Assembly: GCA_041676705.1 (NCBI GenBank)
Contig: JBAYRL010000008.1
Coordinates: forward strand, 11,727-75,726
Direction of reading: 5' to 3'
DNA length: 64,000 nt
Source: Acidimicrobiia bacterium
GTDB lineage: Bacteria > Actinomycetota > Acidimicrobiia > Acidimicrobiales > SKKL01
This document shows, piece by piece, positions 33,670-43,180 of this stretch; positions within the stretch are counted from its first letter, which is position 1; every line of letters starts with the position of its first letter. The position numbers were made by a program, and so were the translations under genes. The notes beneath the pieces were generated by a model. That model was not told the origin of the DNA, did not search any database, and worked only from the letters and a program-made list of their open reading frames with translations.

Positions 33670-35106
33670 CTAGGCGTTTAGCGCTTCAGCCTGGGTTGTG
33701 CCATCGGCTTCAGCGGCTGCGGCGGATTTCTTACCTACCGCCTTTAGGAAGAAGTAGCCAATAACACCAGCAATGGTGGAGGCCACTAAAATACCCACTT
33801 TGGATTCATCCACATGTGAGGGATCATCGAAGGCCAGCTCGGTGATAAAGAGCGCCACGGTGAAACCGACGCCACCAATCATGGCCACACCAACCACCTG
33901 CGACCAACTGGCTCCGGCTGGCTTAGCCCCAAAGCCAAGCTTCACCGCAACAAAAGAAAACAGCGAGATACCGACTGTTTTACCCACCACAAGGCCAAAG
34001 AGAATACCTAGGGTTACCGGTTGTGAGAATGCTCCGGTGAACTCGTCCCAGCTAAGCCTTACCCCAGCGTTGGCCAACGCGAAAACTGGTATAACCAAGA
34101 ACGTAGTCCAAGGCGACAAGCGGTATTCCAGCCGATCCAACGGTGGCACACTTTCAGAGGCCAAGGTGCGCATACGGTGAGCTGAATGCGGGTCCAGCTC
34201 GTACACAAAGTCTAGTTCTGCGGAACGTGCTTCTATCTCATCAACGAGGTTTCGGGCGTGTCCATCAAAGTCGCTTCGCTTAAAGAACGCCTGCGTGGGG
34301 GTTAACAAACCAAACGCCACACCAGCCAAGGTGGCGTGCACCCCAGATTGATACACCGCGAGCCAACAGAACCCCGCCAAGATGGCGTAGGGCACTAGTG
34401 AACGTATCCCAACCCTTTGGGCCAACAACCCCAGCATCAAGGTACCAATAGCGGCCGCTAGCCAACCGAAAGAAAGACCGGTGGTGTAGAACACGGCAAT
34501 TACAACAATGGCGCCGAGGTCATCGGCGATGGCCAATGTCAGCAAGAACACGACTAGCGACGACGGAACGCGGTTGCCAAGCAGCGACAGCACACCCACC
34601 GCGAAAGCGATGTCGGTGGCCATTGGTACCCCCCAACCGTGGGCACCTTCACCCCCAATGTTAAATGCGGTATACACCAGCGCCGGAACAATCATTCCAC
34701 CGGCTGCGGCAAACACGGGTAGAGCCGCGGCTCGCCGATCCTTGAGGGCTCCTTTAACCAGTTCTTTCTTAATTTCCATGGCTACCACGAAAAAGAAGAA
34801 CGCCATGGCGAAGTCGTTGATCCAATCCTGCAGGGTCAGATCAATATGTAGAACATCGGCCACATGCACCGACCATATGGATGTCCACAAGTCGACGTAG
34901 GAGTCGCCGAGCGGTGAGTTAGCCCAAATTAGGGCCAATATTGCCATGACCAGCATGGACACTCCGCCGGCAATATCGCTTTGTGTGAAGTTCAGAAATG
35001 GGCGAATAATTACCCGTGGAACGAAGCGATCAGTCAAGCTCCAGGGCAGCGGAGACCCAGATAAATGTGGCTCTAACTCAGTTTCTTGCACTTCGGTAGT
35101 TTGCAA
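33670..35106 (-). CDS. nhaA: Na+/H+ antiporter NhaA
   Basis: A 478-residue antiporter with about twelve helices. The ion-site motif TLAIADDLGAIVVI carries the paired Asp residues, and the first helices include GGVSMLVMAILALIWANSPLG and the amphipathic segment FFFFVVAMEIKKELVKG. It exports Na+ in exchange for protons. It is longer than E. coli NhaA (388) because of an N-terminal extension and a charged insert after FFKRSDFDGHAR. It starts at TTG 35106. It lies downstream of the MpaB-like oxygenase on the same strand, 64 bases away. A marine or saline habitat would fit, but this gene alone cannot show it. Confidence 0.95.
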   Translation of the reverse strand: MQTTEVQETELEPHLSGSPLPWSLTDRFVPRVIIRPFLNFTQSDIAGGVSMLVMAILALIWANSPLGDSYVDLWTSIWSVHVADVLHIDLTLQDWINDFAMAFFFFVVAMEIKKELVKGALKDRRAAALPVFAAAGGMIVPALVYTAFNIGGEGAHGWGVPMATDIAFAVGVLSLLGNRVPSSLVVFLLTLAIADDLGAIVVIAVFYTTGLSFGWLAAAIGTLMLGLLAQRVGIRSLVPYAILAGFCWLAVYQSGVHATLAGVAFGLLTPTQAFFKRSDFDGHARNLVDEIEARSAELDFVYELDPHSAHRMRTLASESVPPLDRLEYRLSPWTTFLVIPVFALANAGVRLSWDEFTGAFSQPVTLGILFGLVVGKTVGISLFSFVAVKLGFGAKPAGASWSQVVGVAMIGGVGFTVALFITELAFDDPSHVDESKVGILVASTIAGVIGYFFLKAVGKKSAAAAEADGTTQAEALNA

Positions 35107-35170
35107 CGATTAACGGGCTTAGGCCAAAACAGCGCCCATTCCGCTGTGACCAGCTTCACCACCTGAGGCT

Positions 35171-36082
35171 TCAAATGTCGCCGGTTCGCCCTGATTCAAC
35201 CGGGTTTGAGCCGGGACCGTCTTCGCTGCCGAGGGCCCATCCAAACCCCTTAAGCATGGTACGCAGCAGCGGCCGAACGATCAGGGGGTCGACCGCAGGA
35301 GGGCTTGGCACCCCCATCATTTCCGTTGCCCAATACGGCAAAAGCCCTACCGCACCTGCTGTTACCGCCCGATACGGAACCCTAACTTTCCAAGGCATTG
35401 AAGGTGGCCACAATAAGAACAGCAATGCCTCTTTAGCTTGGGGGCCACAGACAAGCTCACCACGTACCTCATGTAACCAATCATCGATTTCGGCCACGGT
35501 AGTAGGAACGGTTTCACTGCCAAGTTCTAGGGCGACCACCGACATTTCGGCGACATAACGGTCCGCCTCGCTAGCGCTAAGTGACCGAGCTCCATAACGC
35601 TGGTAAGCACGCAAAAAGCTATCCACCTCAGCCACATGAACCCATGCCAACAAGTGCGGATCGTTTGCAGAATATCTCCGCCCATCGGGTGCCGTACCAA
35701 AGACAAAATTGTGGACATGGCGTACATGCTCGATGGCGGCTAAGGCTTCGGCGGTTGGCGCATAAGTAGTGGTGCCAATGAAAGCCCCCGTACGGTGCAA
35801 CCGGCCCCACGGGTCTTGGCGGTAATCGGAATGGTCGGCCACCCCAGCCATCGCCAAGGGATGCAGAGTTTGAAATAACAAGGCACGTAATCCGCCCACA
35901 AACATTGCGGGATCACGATGAACTTGCCAAGCTACCGAGTCAGGGCCGAACAAACCAGGGTCGGTTTCATCGGCCATGGGGACCGGCGGAGATTGCTCGC
36001 CAACGCCCATAACCCTCTTGCGGATACCGCGACCCAAGTCATCTCGAAGACCGCCAAGCGATCTGGTGAAGGCAATAGCCAT
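35171..36082 (-). CDS. MpaB/rubber-oxygenase-like (DUF2236) protein
   Basis: A 303-residue member of the oxygenase MpaB / DUF2236 family, proteins that bind a b-type heme through His and Arg/Lys residues. Conserved segments are SVAWQVHRDPAMFVGGLRAL, LFQTLHPLAMAGVADHSDY, DPWGRLHRTGAFIGTTTY and HVRHVHNFVFG. Some family members cleave polyisoprene or oxidise terpenoids; most actinobacterial copies are uncharacterised. No signal peptide or heme-transport gene is near. Start at ATG 36082; the 5' region toward 36267 is shared with the SCP2-like gene. Confidence 0.88.
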   Translation of the reverse strand: MAIAFTRSLGGLRDDLGRGIRKRVMGVGEQSPPVPMADETDPGLFGPDSVAWQVHRDPAMFVGGLRALLFQTLHPLAMAGVADHSDYRQDPWGRLHRTGAFIGTTTYAPTAEALAAIEHVRHVHNFVFGTAPDGRRYSANDPHLLAWVHVAEVDSFLRAYQRYGARSLSASEADRYVAEMSVVALELGSETVPTTVAEIDDWLHEVRGELVCGPQAKEALLFLLWPPSMPWKVRVPYRAVTAGAVGLLPYWATEMMGVPSPPAVDPLIVRPLLRTMLKGFGWALGSEDGPGSNPVESGRTGDI

Positions 36083-36267
36083 GTTTCAAGTTTAGAACCA
36101 TGAACCCCAAGCTGGTCGCCGCTTGCCGAGCTAGGCGGAACCGTGCTTCACACTCGTTTTGACGCCCCGCAACGGGCGAGGTTGGCGGGCTCGGTGTCGA
36201 GAACGGTTTCACGCTGCGGCAATGGCAGGTTAAGCAATCCAACGGGAGCGGTTCTAGTATCGCTTAG
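36083..36267. other. divergent intergenic region, MpaB-like / SCP2-like
   Basis: This is 185 G+C-rich bases between two divergent starts. It contains a spaced inverted repeat AACCGT (36139-36144) / ACGGTT (36203-36208) and several short GC arms, so the RNA could fold, but it matches no riboswitch class I know. No tRNA or small ORF is supported. Confidence 0.4.
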
Positions 36268-36717
36268 GTGATTGCGTTTTTGAGTGACGAATGGCTGGCC
36301 GAAATGGCGCGGCTGGTGGCCGAAGCTTCATCTTTGCGCGACGCCACGCAACAGCTAGACAGCCCCGAAGACTTCGCCGTAGCTCAACACATAACCGATG
36401 TACCCCCAACCGATGTACCCTCAACCGACGGATCCTCCGCGGACACCAGCCACAATGTCGATTACTACATTAAGTTCGGCCTAGGGCCAGCAAGCGTTCA
36501 CCCCGAATCTGTGGATGAGAATCTGCCACATGTTTCCTTCACACAGTCATACGCCACTGCGGTCGCCATCGCTACCGGCGAACTAAGCGCCCAAAGCGCT
36601 TTTATGGCCGGGCAGCTAAGGGTTGGGGGGCGTGTTGACTTATTAACCGCCAACGTTTCCATCATGGAGAACTTGGACGACGTTCTAGGTGAGCTAAGGG
36701 CTAAAACGCGGTGGTAG
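36268..36717 (+). CDS. SCP2 sterol-binding-like protein
   Basis: A 149-residue protein starting at GTG 36268 (TTG 36280 is possible). The N-terminal helix (DEWLAEMARLVAEASSL) is followed by a short low-complexity stretch that repeats TDVP and by the C-terminal half of an SCP2-like lipid-binding fold: DYYIKFGLGP, VSFTQSYATAVAIATGE, SAQSAFMAGQLRVGGRVDLL. The FMAGQLRVGGRVDLL segment is the family's final helix region. It would bind a hydrophobic ligand such as an acyl-CoA. A hairpin follows its stop. Confidence 0.82.
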   Translation: MIAFLSDEWLAEMARLVAEASSLRDATQQLDSPEDFAVAQHITDVPPTDVPSTDGSSADTSHNVDYYIKFGLGPASVHPESVDENLPHVSFTQSYATAVAIATGELSAQSAFMAGQLRVGGRVDLLTANVSIMENLDDVLGELRAKTRW

Positions 36718-36734
36718 CGGGCACTTAGGCCCGC
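36717..36734. terminator. possible hairpin between SCP2-like gene and mdh
   Basis: GCGGGC (36717-36722) and GCCCGC (36729-36734) pair around ACTTAG, directly after the SCP2-like stop and just before the convergent mdh end. Neither side has a T-run, so this is a weak or Rho-assisted terminator at best. Confidence 0.4.
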
Positions 36735-36740
36735 CGCCAG

Positions 36741-37727
36741 TTAGATTAAGCCCAGCTCGGCTACAGTGTCACGCTCTTCAACCAGCTCAGCTACCGTGGC
36801 ATCAATACGCACCTGTGAATAATCGTTGATGTTTAGATCCTGCACGATCGAATATTCGCCGTTGGCACAAGTAACCGGGAACGACGAAATAATGCCTTCA
36901 GCCACGCCATAAGAACCGTCGGATGGAATCGCCATCGAAACCCAATCATCCGTAGGGGTGCCAAGCGCCCAGTCTCGCATGTGGCTAATGGCGGCATTAG
37001 CAGCTGAAGCTGCGCTTGACAGACCACGGGCTTCAATGATGGCCGCACCTCGTTGCTGAACGGTTGGAATGAAAGTGTCGCTTAACCACACCTCATCATT
37101 GATCAGCTCGGCAGCGTTTTGACCCTTTACCTGGGCATGAAAGACGTCGGGGTATTGGGTTGCCGAGTGGTTACCCCAAATGGTCATTTTGGTTATGTCA
37201 TTAACGGTGGTGCCAGTCTTAGCTGCCAGTTGTGCCAAGGCTCGGTTATGGTCGAGACGAGTCATCGCGGTGAACCGGCCTTGGTCGATGTTGGGCGCAT
37301 TGTTCATGGCGATAAGAGCGTTGGTGTTGGCAGGGTTTCCCACCACCAAAACCTTGATGTCGCTGGCCGCATTGTCAGAAAGAGCCTTGCCTTGCACCGT
37401 GAAAATGGCACCGTTGGCGTCAAGCAGGTCTTTGCGTTCCATACCTTTGGAACGAGGGCGGGAACCTACCAAGAGCGCATAGTTAGCATCACCAAAAGCC
37501 ACGTCGGCATCGTCGGTTTGCACAATGCCGCTAAGGAGCGGGAACGCACAATCTTCAAGCTCCATGGCCACGCCCTTTAGTGCATCCAAAGCGGGCGTAA
37601 TTTCCAGCAGCTGCAAAATAACCGGCTGGTCTTCGCCCAGCATCTGCCCACTAGCGATTCGAAATAGCAGGCTGTAACCAATCTGACCAGCAGCACCGGT
37701 AACAGCTACACGAACGGGACTTTTCAT
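36741..37727 (-). CDS. mdh: malate dehydrogenase
   Basis: A 328-residue NAD-dependent enzyme (malate to oxaloacetate) of the cytosolic/chloroplast-like MDH group. The N-terminal Rossmann motif is VAVTGAAGQIGYSLLFRIASG, the substrate loop reads VGSRPRSKGMERKDLLDANG, the Asp-Arg region is TAMTRLDHNRALAQLA, and the catalytic His is in IWGNHSATQYPDV. RBS AGGAG lies about ten bases before the ATG. Monocistronic; the promoter must lie in 37728-37862. Confidence 0.97.
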   Translation of the reverse strand: MKSPVRVAVTGAAGQIGYSLLFRIASGQMLGEDQPVILQLLEITPALDALKGVAMELEDCAFPLLSGIVQTDDADVAFGDANYALLVGSRPRSKGMERKDLLDANGAIFTVQGKALSDNAASDIKVLVVGNPANTNALIAMNNAPNIDQGRFTAMTRLDHNRALAQLAAKTGTTVNDITKMTIWGNHSATQYPDVFHAQVKGQNAAELINDEVWLSDTFIPTVQQRGAAIIEARGLSSAASAANAAISHMRDWALGTPTDDWVSMAIPSDGSYGVAEGIISSFPVTCANGEYSIVQDLNINDYSQVRIDATVAELVEERDTVAELGLI

Positions 37728-37862
37728 AGCTAAAAGCTCCTAAGACTCGACGAGCACTCAAAAAATGTAACGCTTGCTTGGTTCTATCTCACTACTACCA
37801 GGCGGCAGTAGCATAATTATTTTCTAGTTTCTACCACGCTAGGTGGCGCGCTCGACACCAAC

Positions 37863-39746
37863 TCACGCGCTCCGCGCCGCCCGACGAGTATTGCCGATCC
37901 AACTTTCATACAGCCCAGCGTAAATACCACCGGCCGCTACCAATTCGTCGTGCGAACCGTGTTCAATCAGGTCGCCGTGGTCGAACACCAGCACCAAATC
38001 GGCGGCCTCGGCAGTAGAAAGTCGGTGCGCGATGCTGACCGTAGTTCGGCCTTGCGCCAAAGTTATAAGCGCCGTGGCAAGAGCACGTTCGGTTTCAGGG
38101 TCCACTGAAGATGTGGCCTCATCCAAAATCAACAGGCCGGGGTTAGCAAGCTGAGCACGAGCCAAAGCCACTAATTGGCGTTCACCGACTGAAAGTGAGT
38201 CGCCTCGTTCACCAGCTTCAGTATTGAGACCATGGGGCAAACTTTCGACCCACCACCCCAAGCCCAGATGTTCAAAAGCTTCATCGATCTCGGCGTTGGT
38301 GGCGTCGGGTCGGCCGAAACGTACGTTTTCGCGAATATTGGTGTCGAACAAGAAGCCGTCTTGGGGCACCATGCGAACACGTCGCAATCGTTCTTCGGCA
38401 TCCACTTCGGCCAGCGGAACCCCACCAACTCGAATTTCACCGACACTGGGTTCGGCAAAGCGTGCCAATAATTTGGCGAAGGTTGATTTACCCGAACCAG
38501 TTTCGCCCACAATCGCCACATTGGTACCAGCCGGGATTGCAATGGTGATGCCATTCAGCACGCGGCCACCGGTGCGGTAGGCAAATTCAACCGAATCAAC
38601 CTCAACCGCAAGAGGTCCCAACGGCAGCATTTGGCCATCTTCAGGTTCGGCAATGACAATCGGCGTATCGAGCACGTCCAGTACTTTTCGCCAGCCAGCT
38701 AACGCCGTTTGGGTCTGATCCAAAATTTCACCCAACTCTGAAATCGGGTTCAACACCATGTTCACCAAGAACAGTGCTGCCACCAACGTTCCGGCTTCCA
38801 AACCCCACGACTGGGCATTCCAGGCACCCACGCCAACTACTACCGACAGGGCAAAGGCACCGAAAAGGTCGCCTAAGGGGAAGATAAGCGCAAAGAACTT
38901 TGCCGCTTGCATGCGAGCCCGATAGGTGTTGTCGATCGATTTGTGCACCCTCTGTCGGGTACGGCTTTGGCTGCCATAAGCCCGTACAACAGCGGCACCC
39001 ATGATCGATTCCGAAATTAATGTCAACATTTCCGAAACTCGTGTTCGCAGCAGGTCATAGGCGCTTAGCTGACGGCGCTGCAGATACATCATGATCGGAA
39101 CCATTGGCACAAAAACAGCGATCACCAGCAAGCACAACTGCCACGAGTAGGTGAAAAGCACCACCAATGTACCTAAGAGAATGGTGGAGTTAATGATCCA
39201 GGAAATGGCCCCCCACTGAGCGAAACGGGCAATGGTTTCAATGTCGCTGGTAACCCGAGCCACCAAAATGCCTCGTTTGGTTTCTTCATGATCGGCCAGT
39301 GACAAAGCATGAATGTGGGCAAAAGTTCGGACTCTAAGCTCACGCAGGGTTGATTCCGCGGTGTACAAAAGCCGCAGGTAGGTAGCCCGGCTTGCCCACC
39401 AAACAAACACGATCACAGCCACTGCTACGAGTGAAGCGGTCAGCACGAAACCACCGTCATAACCGTTTGGCCCGTTGATTCCTTTGTCGATGATCTGCTG
39501 CACCAGCACTGGGATCACCAGCTGACCAACAGCCGCGGTAATAGCCATACCAATCGTGATCCAGGCACCCGATTTTAACTCGGGGCTGGCCTTTAACCCT
39601 CGACGCAGAATGGCAATGGCGCCGTCGGGGCCAAGGTCACGAGCGTCAGAGTCGATCTCAGGTGTGTCGTCTTCATTCACTGGTATCACTGGTGGGGTCA
39701 CCACATGTTCTTCGGTCGGGTCGCTGTCGCTTGTGTGGAAGCTCAT
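37863..39746 (-). CDS. ABC exporter half-transporter, catalytically complete ATP site
   Basis: A 627-residue fusion of six membrane helices and an ABC ATPase. In the ATPase, Walker A is GETGSGKST, Walker B ends LLILDEATSSVD with the catalytic Glu, and the H-loop is SIAHRLSTA. The signature, however, is degenerate (LSVGERQL rather than LSGGQ). The partner encoded just upstream has the reverse pattern. Together they should make a heterodimeric exporter with one active and one degenerate site, as in BmrC/BmrD or TM287/288. Its ATG overlaps the partner's stop (39743-39746). Probable substrates are lipids, peptides or drugs; none can be named. Confidence 0.92.
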   Translation of the reverse strand: MSFHTSDSDPTEEHVVTPPVIPVNEDDTPEIDSDARDLGPDGAIAILRRGLKASPELKSGAWITIGMAITAAVGQLVIPVLVQQIIDKGINGPNGYDGGFVLTASLVAVAVIVFVWWASRATYLRLLYTAESTLRELRVRTFAHIHALSLADHEETKRGILVARVTSDIETIARFAQWGAISWIINSTILLGTLVVLFTYSWQLCLLVIAVFVPMVPIMMYLQRRQLSAYDLLRTRVSEMLTLISESIMGAAVVRAYGSQSRTRQRVHKSIDNTYRARMQAAKFFALIFPLGDLFGAFALSVVVGVGAWNAQSWGLEAGTLVAALFLVNMVLNPISELGEILDQTQTALAGWRKVLDVLDTPIVIAEPEDGQMLPLGPLAVEVDSVEFAYRTGGRVLNGITIAIPAGTNVAIVGETGSGKSTFAKLLARFAEPSVGEIRVGGVPLAEVDAEERLRRVRMVPQDGFLFDTNIRENVRFGRPDATNAEIDEAFEHLGLGWWVESLPHGLNTEAGERGDSLSVGERQLVALARAQLANPGLLILDEATSSVDPETERALATALITLAQGRTTVSIAHRLSTAEAADLVLVFDHGDLIEHGSHDELVAAGGIYAGLYESWIGNTRRAARSA

Positions 39747-41668
39747 TCGATCACCTCCTCTTCATAAGCCCGTACCAGTCGTTCGTAACGCGGATTGCCT
39801 AGCAGCTCTTCGTGGGTGCCTGCGGCCACCACACGACCTGCATCCAGATAGACCACTTTGTCAGCCAATTCGATGGTTGAAATTCGGTTAGCCACAATGA
39901 TGGTGGTGCTGCCCAAGGATTGACGCAGCCCCTGGAGGATTCTGGCTTCAATAACAGGGTCAACCGCCGAGGTGGCGTCATCAAGCACTAGCAGGCCAGG
40001 TTGACGCACCAGAGCACGAGCCAAAGCCACTCTTTGGCGTTGACCACCGGAGAGACTTACACCACGCTCACCCATTTCGGTTTCATAACCTGCGGGCAAA
40101 TTCGCAATGAACTCGCTGGCTTGCGCCACTTGGGCGGCCTGGTCTAACGCAACTTGGCTCACCTCTGCTGATACCAAAATGTTTTCGCGAACAGTTTCAG
40201 CGAAGAGGAACGACTCTTGGAACACGATGGCGGTTTCGGCTCGCAACTCGTCGACGTCGACCTCATTAATAGGAACATTGTTGATACGCACCTCACCAAC
40301 GGCCGGATCAATCAGACCAACCAAGAGTTGGCACAAGGTGCTTTTCCCTGCTCCGGTAGTGCCTACTAATGCCACTACTTCACCGGCCTGAGCGCTGAAG
40401 CTGATGCCTTTCAAGACATCACCAGCCGAGGTGCCATAAGCGTAAGAAACATTCGAGACCGAAATGCTAAGTGGCACCACCGCAGCCCGCGCTTTGCGAC
40501 TGTTTCCGTTGGCAACGCCATTGACCAAAGCTTCGGCGTCGGCCCACGCCGGGCTGGTTTTCTCTTGGGCACTGCTGGCGCCCGAGTGGTTTGAGTTGGC
40601 TTGAATATTGGTGTTGAGATCACCAATGGTGGCGTGTAGGCGGCCTTGGTTGTGGCGCGGCAACGGTTCTGGTTGCAGCTCTAACACACCACGAACCCGT
40701 TCAAAAGCCACTACCGACCTTGGTAGTTCTTCTAAGAAATAGCCCGCCACCCACATCGGTGCTACCAACACGCCGAACAGCGCAATCGAGGTCACGATGT
40801 CACCAGTAGTGATGGCACCTTCCGAAAGCCGCCACGATCCAACTAGCAACAAAATCACCATGCCCAGCGATGGAATAGCTTTCAGCGTGGATTCGAAAAG
40901 CGCTCGTAGGCGACCAACCTGGATGCGCGCCTCGCGCAAACGGTCCGAGGCTTCTGCCATACGTGCGATCTCGGCTTTTTCGCGGCCGAGTGCTTTCACG
41001 ATCAGCGCTCCATCGAAGCTTTCATGAGCCACGTTTGAAACTTCGCCAATACGTTGCTGCACCAGCGCCGATGGGGCTTCCACCCGGGCGGTATAAAGCC
41101 TGTTCATCACGGCAAGCGTTGGGAAAATAGCCAAGCCCACCAGCATCATAACCGGGTCGATGAGGGCCAGTGCCACCATTGAAAACAGCACAATTGATAC
41201 CACCCCGGTGGTTAGAGGCAGGGGAATTATGGCCTCGGCGGCTGCTTCCACGTCGGCATCGGCATGCGCCAAGAGTTCACCAGTGGGCGTGTTCAGGTGG
41301 TATTCAAGTGGAACGTCGAGATAGGTGTCGGTGATGTTATTGCGCATGGTGGCCTGTACCTTGTGCGAAGCCATCGCACCAAAATATCGACGCAGTACCA
41401 CACCAACGGCCCGAACCAGGGTTAAACCAATAATCGCCCCGACACCAGAAAATATGACGCCACGCTTAACGCCACCTTCATCAAAGGCCGGCATGATGAC
41501 GTTGTCGGTAGCCCAACCCAGCACCCAAGTTCCAGCTACCAAAGCCAGAGAAAAAATGGTTGCCCCAATCACCGCCACGATAAAGGGCACGGGGTGAAAA
41601 CTGATTTGGTACTTCAGTGTTTGCAGCCCACGCCGGAACAAACCCTGCGGCGCGGAGTTAGCGGTCAT
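39743..41668 (-). CDS. ABC exporter half-transporter, degenerate ATP site
   Basis: A 641-residue fusion of six helices and an ABC ATPase. Walker A is GTTGAGKST and the signature LSGGQRQR is canonical, but Walker B reads LLVLDDATSAVD, with Asp in place of the catalytic Glu, and the H-loop reads IVANRISTI, with Asn in place of His. Its own Walker site therefore should not hydrolyse ATP, while its signature completes the active site of the partner at 37863-39746. A ~60-residue polar insert rich in Asn and Ser (NTNIQANSNHSGASS) lies between the membrane and ATPase domains. It is the first gene of the pair. Confidence 0.92.
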   Translation of the reverse strand: MTANSAPQGLFRRGLQTLKYQISFHPVPFIVAVIGATIFSLALVAGTWVLGWATDNVIMPAFDEGGVKRGVIFSGVGAIIGLTLVRAVGVVLRRYFGAMASHKVQATMRNNITDTYLDVPLEYHLNTPTGELLAHADADVEAAAEAIIPLPLTTGVVSIVLFSMVALALIDPVMMLVGLAIFPTLAVMNRLYTARVEAPSALVQQRIGEVSNVAHESFDGALIVKALGREKAEIARMAEASDRLREARIQVGRLRALFESTLKAIPSLGMVILLLVGSWRLSEGAITTGDIVTSIALFGVLVAPMWVAGYFLEELPRSVVAFERVRGVLELQPEPLPRHNQGRLHATIGDLNTNIQANSNHSGASSAQEKTSPAWADAEALVNGVANGNSRKARAAVVPLSISVSNVSYAYGTSAGDVLKGISFSAQAGEVVALVGTTGAGKSTLCQLLVGLIDPAVGEVRINNVPINEVDVDELRAETAIVFQESFLFAETVRENILVSAEVSQVALDQAAQVAQASEFIANLPAGYETEMGERGVSLSGGQRQRVALARALVRQPGLLVLDDATSAVDPVIEARILQGLRQSLGSTTIIVANRISTIELADKVVYLDAGRVVAAGTHEELLGNPRYERLVRAYEEEVIE

Positions 41669-41699
41669 TCACAGATTCTCTTTCTACACAAGAAAACAA

Positions 41700-41742
41700 A
41701 GGCACCTGGGGGCCAACTTGCGGGCCAGCCTCCCAAGTGCCT
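41700..41742 (-). terminator. terminator downstream of the aldehyde dehydrogenase
   Basis: AGGCACCTGGG (41700-41710) pairs with CCCAAGTGCCT (41732-41742) with one mismatch, and the loop holds a further GGCC pair. On the minus strand it is followed by TTTGTTTTCTTG. It separates the dehydrogenase (upstream) from the ABC exporter pair. Confidence 0.75.
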
Positions 41743-41761
41743 GAGTTCTATGCCGAGCTAC

Positions 41762-43180
41762 TTAGAGCTGCATTGCTTTAGTCTCTAGGAACTCTTCGAA
41801 GCCGAAGGTGCCAAGTTCGCGTCCGTTTCCAGACTTACGATAACCGCCAAAAGGCGCAACAGCGTTAAAACCACCGCCGTTAATTTCCACCTGACCAGTG
41901 CGCATGCGACGAGCTACGGCCTTAGCGCGCTCGGCGTCACCCGACCAAACAGCACCAGAGAGGCCGTAGTCAGAATCGTTGGCAATGCGCACCGCGTCGT
42001 CTTCATCTTCGTAACCGATAATAGAAAGAACCGGGCCAAAGATCTCTTCTTGAGCAATGGTCATGTCGTTGCTCACGTTGGCAAAAACGGTGGGCTGCAC
42101 AAAGAAACCCTTTTCGAAACCTTCGGGCTGCTCAACTCCGCCAGCCACCAAGGTGGCACCTTCGTCGATGCCTTTGCGGATGTAGTCACGAACTCGTTCT
42201 TGCTGGGCCTTCGAAACTAGCGGACCCAACATGGCAGCTTCCGAGTCGCCAGTGCCGAGCGGGAAACCAGGTAGTGCAGCCGTAACAATTTCTACGACTT
42301 CGTCCATGCGATCTTTGGGTACCAGCATGCGGGTTTGGGCAGAACAGGTTTGACCCGAGTTCAAATAGCAAGCAAATACGCCCTTTGGTACCGCGGTCGC
42401 GAAATCGGCGTCGTCGAGAATAATGTTGGCCGACTTACCGCCCAACTCAAGCGCCACACGCTTCACGGTCTCTGCAGCCACCTGCTGCACCCGGGTACCG
42501 GCCCTGGTCGAACCGGTGAATGAGACCATATCGATATCGGGATGGGCAGCAATAGCTTCACCAACGACTGGCCCGGTGCCTGAAACCAGGTTGAAAACGC
42601 CGGCTGGCAAGCCAATATCTTCCACAATCTGAGCGAGCATAAAAGCATTCAGCGGTGCCACTTCACTGGGCTTTAGTACCACCGTGCAACCAGCGGCCAG
42701 AGCCGGGGCCACCTTGGCCATGATTTGGTGCAACGGGTAGTTCCATGGGGTGATACAACCCACCACTCCAATTGGTTCGCGCACGATTAGTGAGTTGCCG
42801 ACTTCTTGTTCCCACTCGAAATTCTTGGCGGTTTCAAGGACGGAAGCGGTGGTGCCCATGGGCAGACCGACTTGAATCATTTTCGAGAAGTTGATGGGCA
42901 TACCCACTTCACCCGACACCACACCCGCGATGTCATCCATGCGAGCACCAAGTTCTTCCGAGAGGCGCTGCACATACTTGAGGCGCTCGTCGAGGGGCTG
43001 CGCCGCCCACGATTCGAAAGCAGCTTTGGCGGCTTTGGCAGCTCGATCGACATCGGCAGCGGTGCCTTCGGGGATGGACCCCATAACTTCTTCAGTATTG
43101 GCGTTAATTACTTCGATGACCCCGGTGCCCTCCGAGGGCACCCATGATCCATCGATAAAAATTTTGTTGTATTCGTGCAA
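41762..43180 (-). CDS. NAD(P)-dependent aldehyde dehydrogenase
   Basis: A 472-residue enzyme of the ALDH superfamily. Catalytic Cys is in NSGQTCSAQTRMLVP, the general-base Glu is in VALELGGKSANIIL, and the Asn of the oxyanion hole is in ITPWNYPLHQI; the C-terminal EEIFGPVLSI and GGYRKSGNGRELG are also typical. It oxidises an aldehyde to the acid in the cytoplasm; the substrate is unclear. It starts at TTG 43180 with AAGGGG upstream. Monocistronic, and divergent from icd across a 253-base region that contains a conspicuous dyad. Confidence 0.95.
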   Translation of the reverse strand: MHEYNKIFIDGSWVPSEGTGVIEVINANTEEVMGSIPEGTAADVDRAAKAAKAAFESWAAQPLDERLKYVQRLSEELGARMDDIAGVVSGEVGMPINFSKMIQVGLPMGTTASVLETAKNFEWEQEVGNSLIVREPIGVVGCITPWNYPLHQIMAKVAPALAAGCTVVLKPSEVAPLNAFMLAQIVEDIGLPAGVFNLVSGTGPVVGEAIAAHPDIDMVSFTGSTRAGTRVQQVAAETVKRVALELGGKSANIILDDADFATAVPKGVFACYLNSGQTCSAQTRMLVPKDRMDEVVEIVTAALPGFPLGTGDSEAAMLGPLVSKAQQERVRDYIRKGIDEGATLVAGGVEQPEGFEKGFFVQPTVFANVSNDMTIAQEEIFGPVLSIIGYEDEDDAVRIANDSDYGLSGAVWSGDAERAKAVARRMRTGQVEINGGGFNAVAPFGGYRKSGNGRELGTFGFEEFLETKAMQL

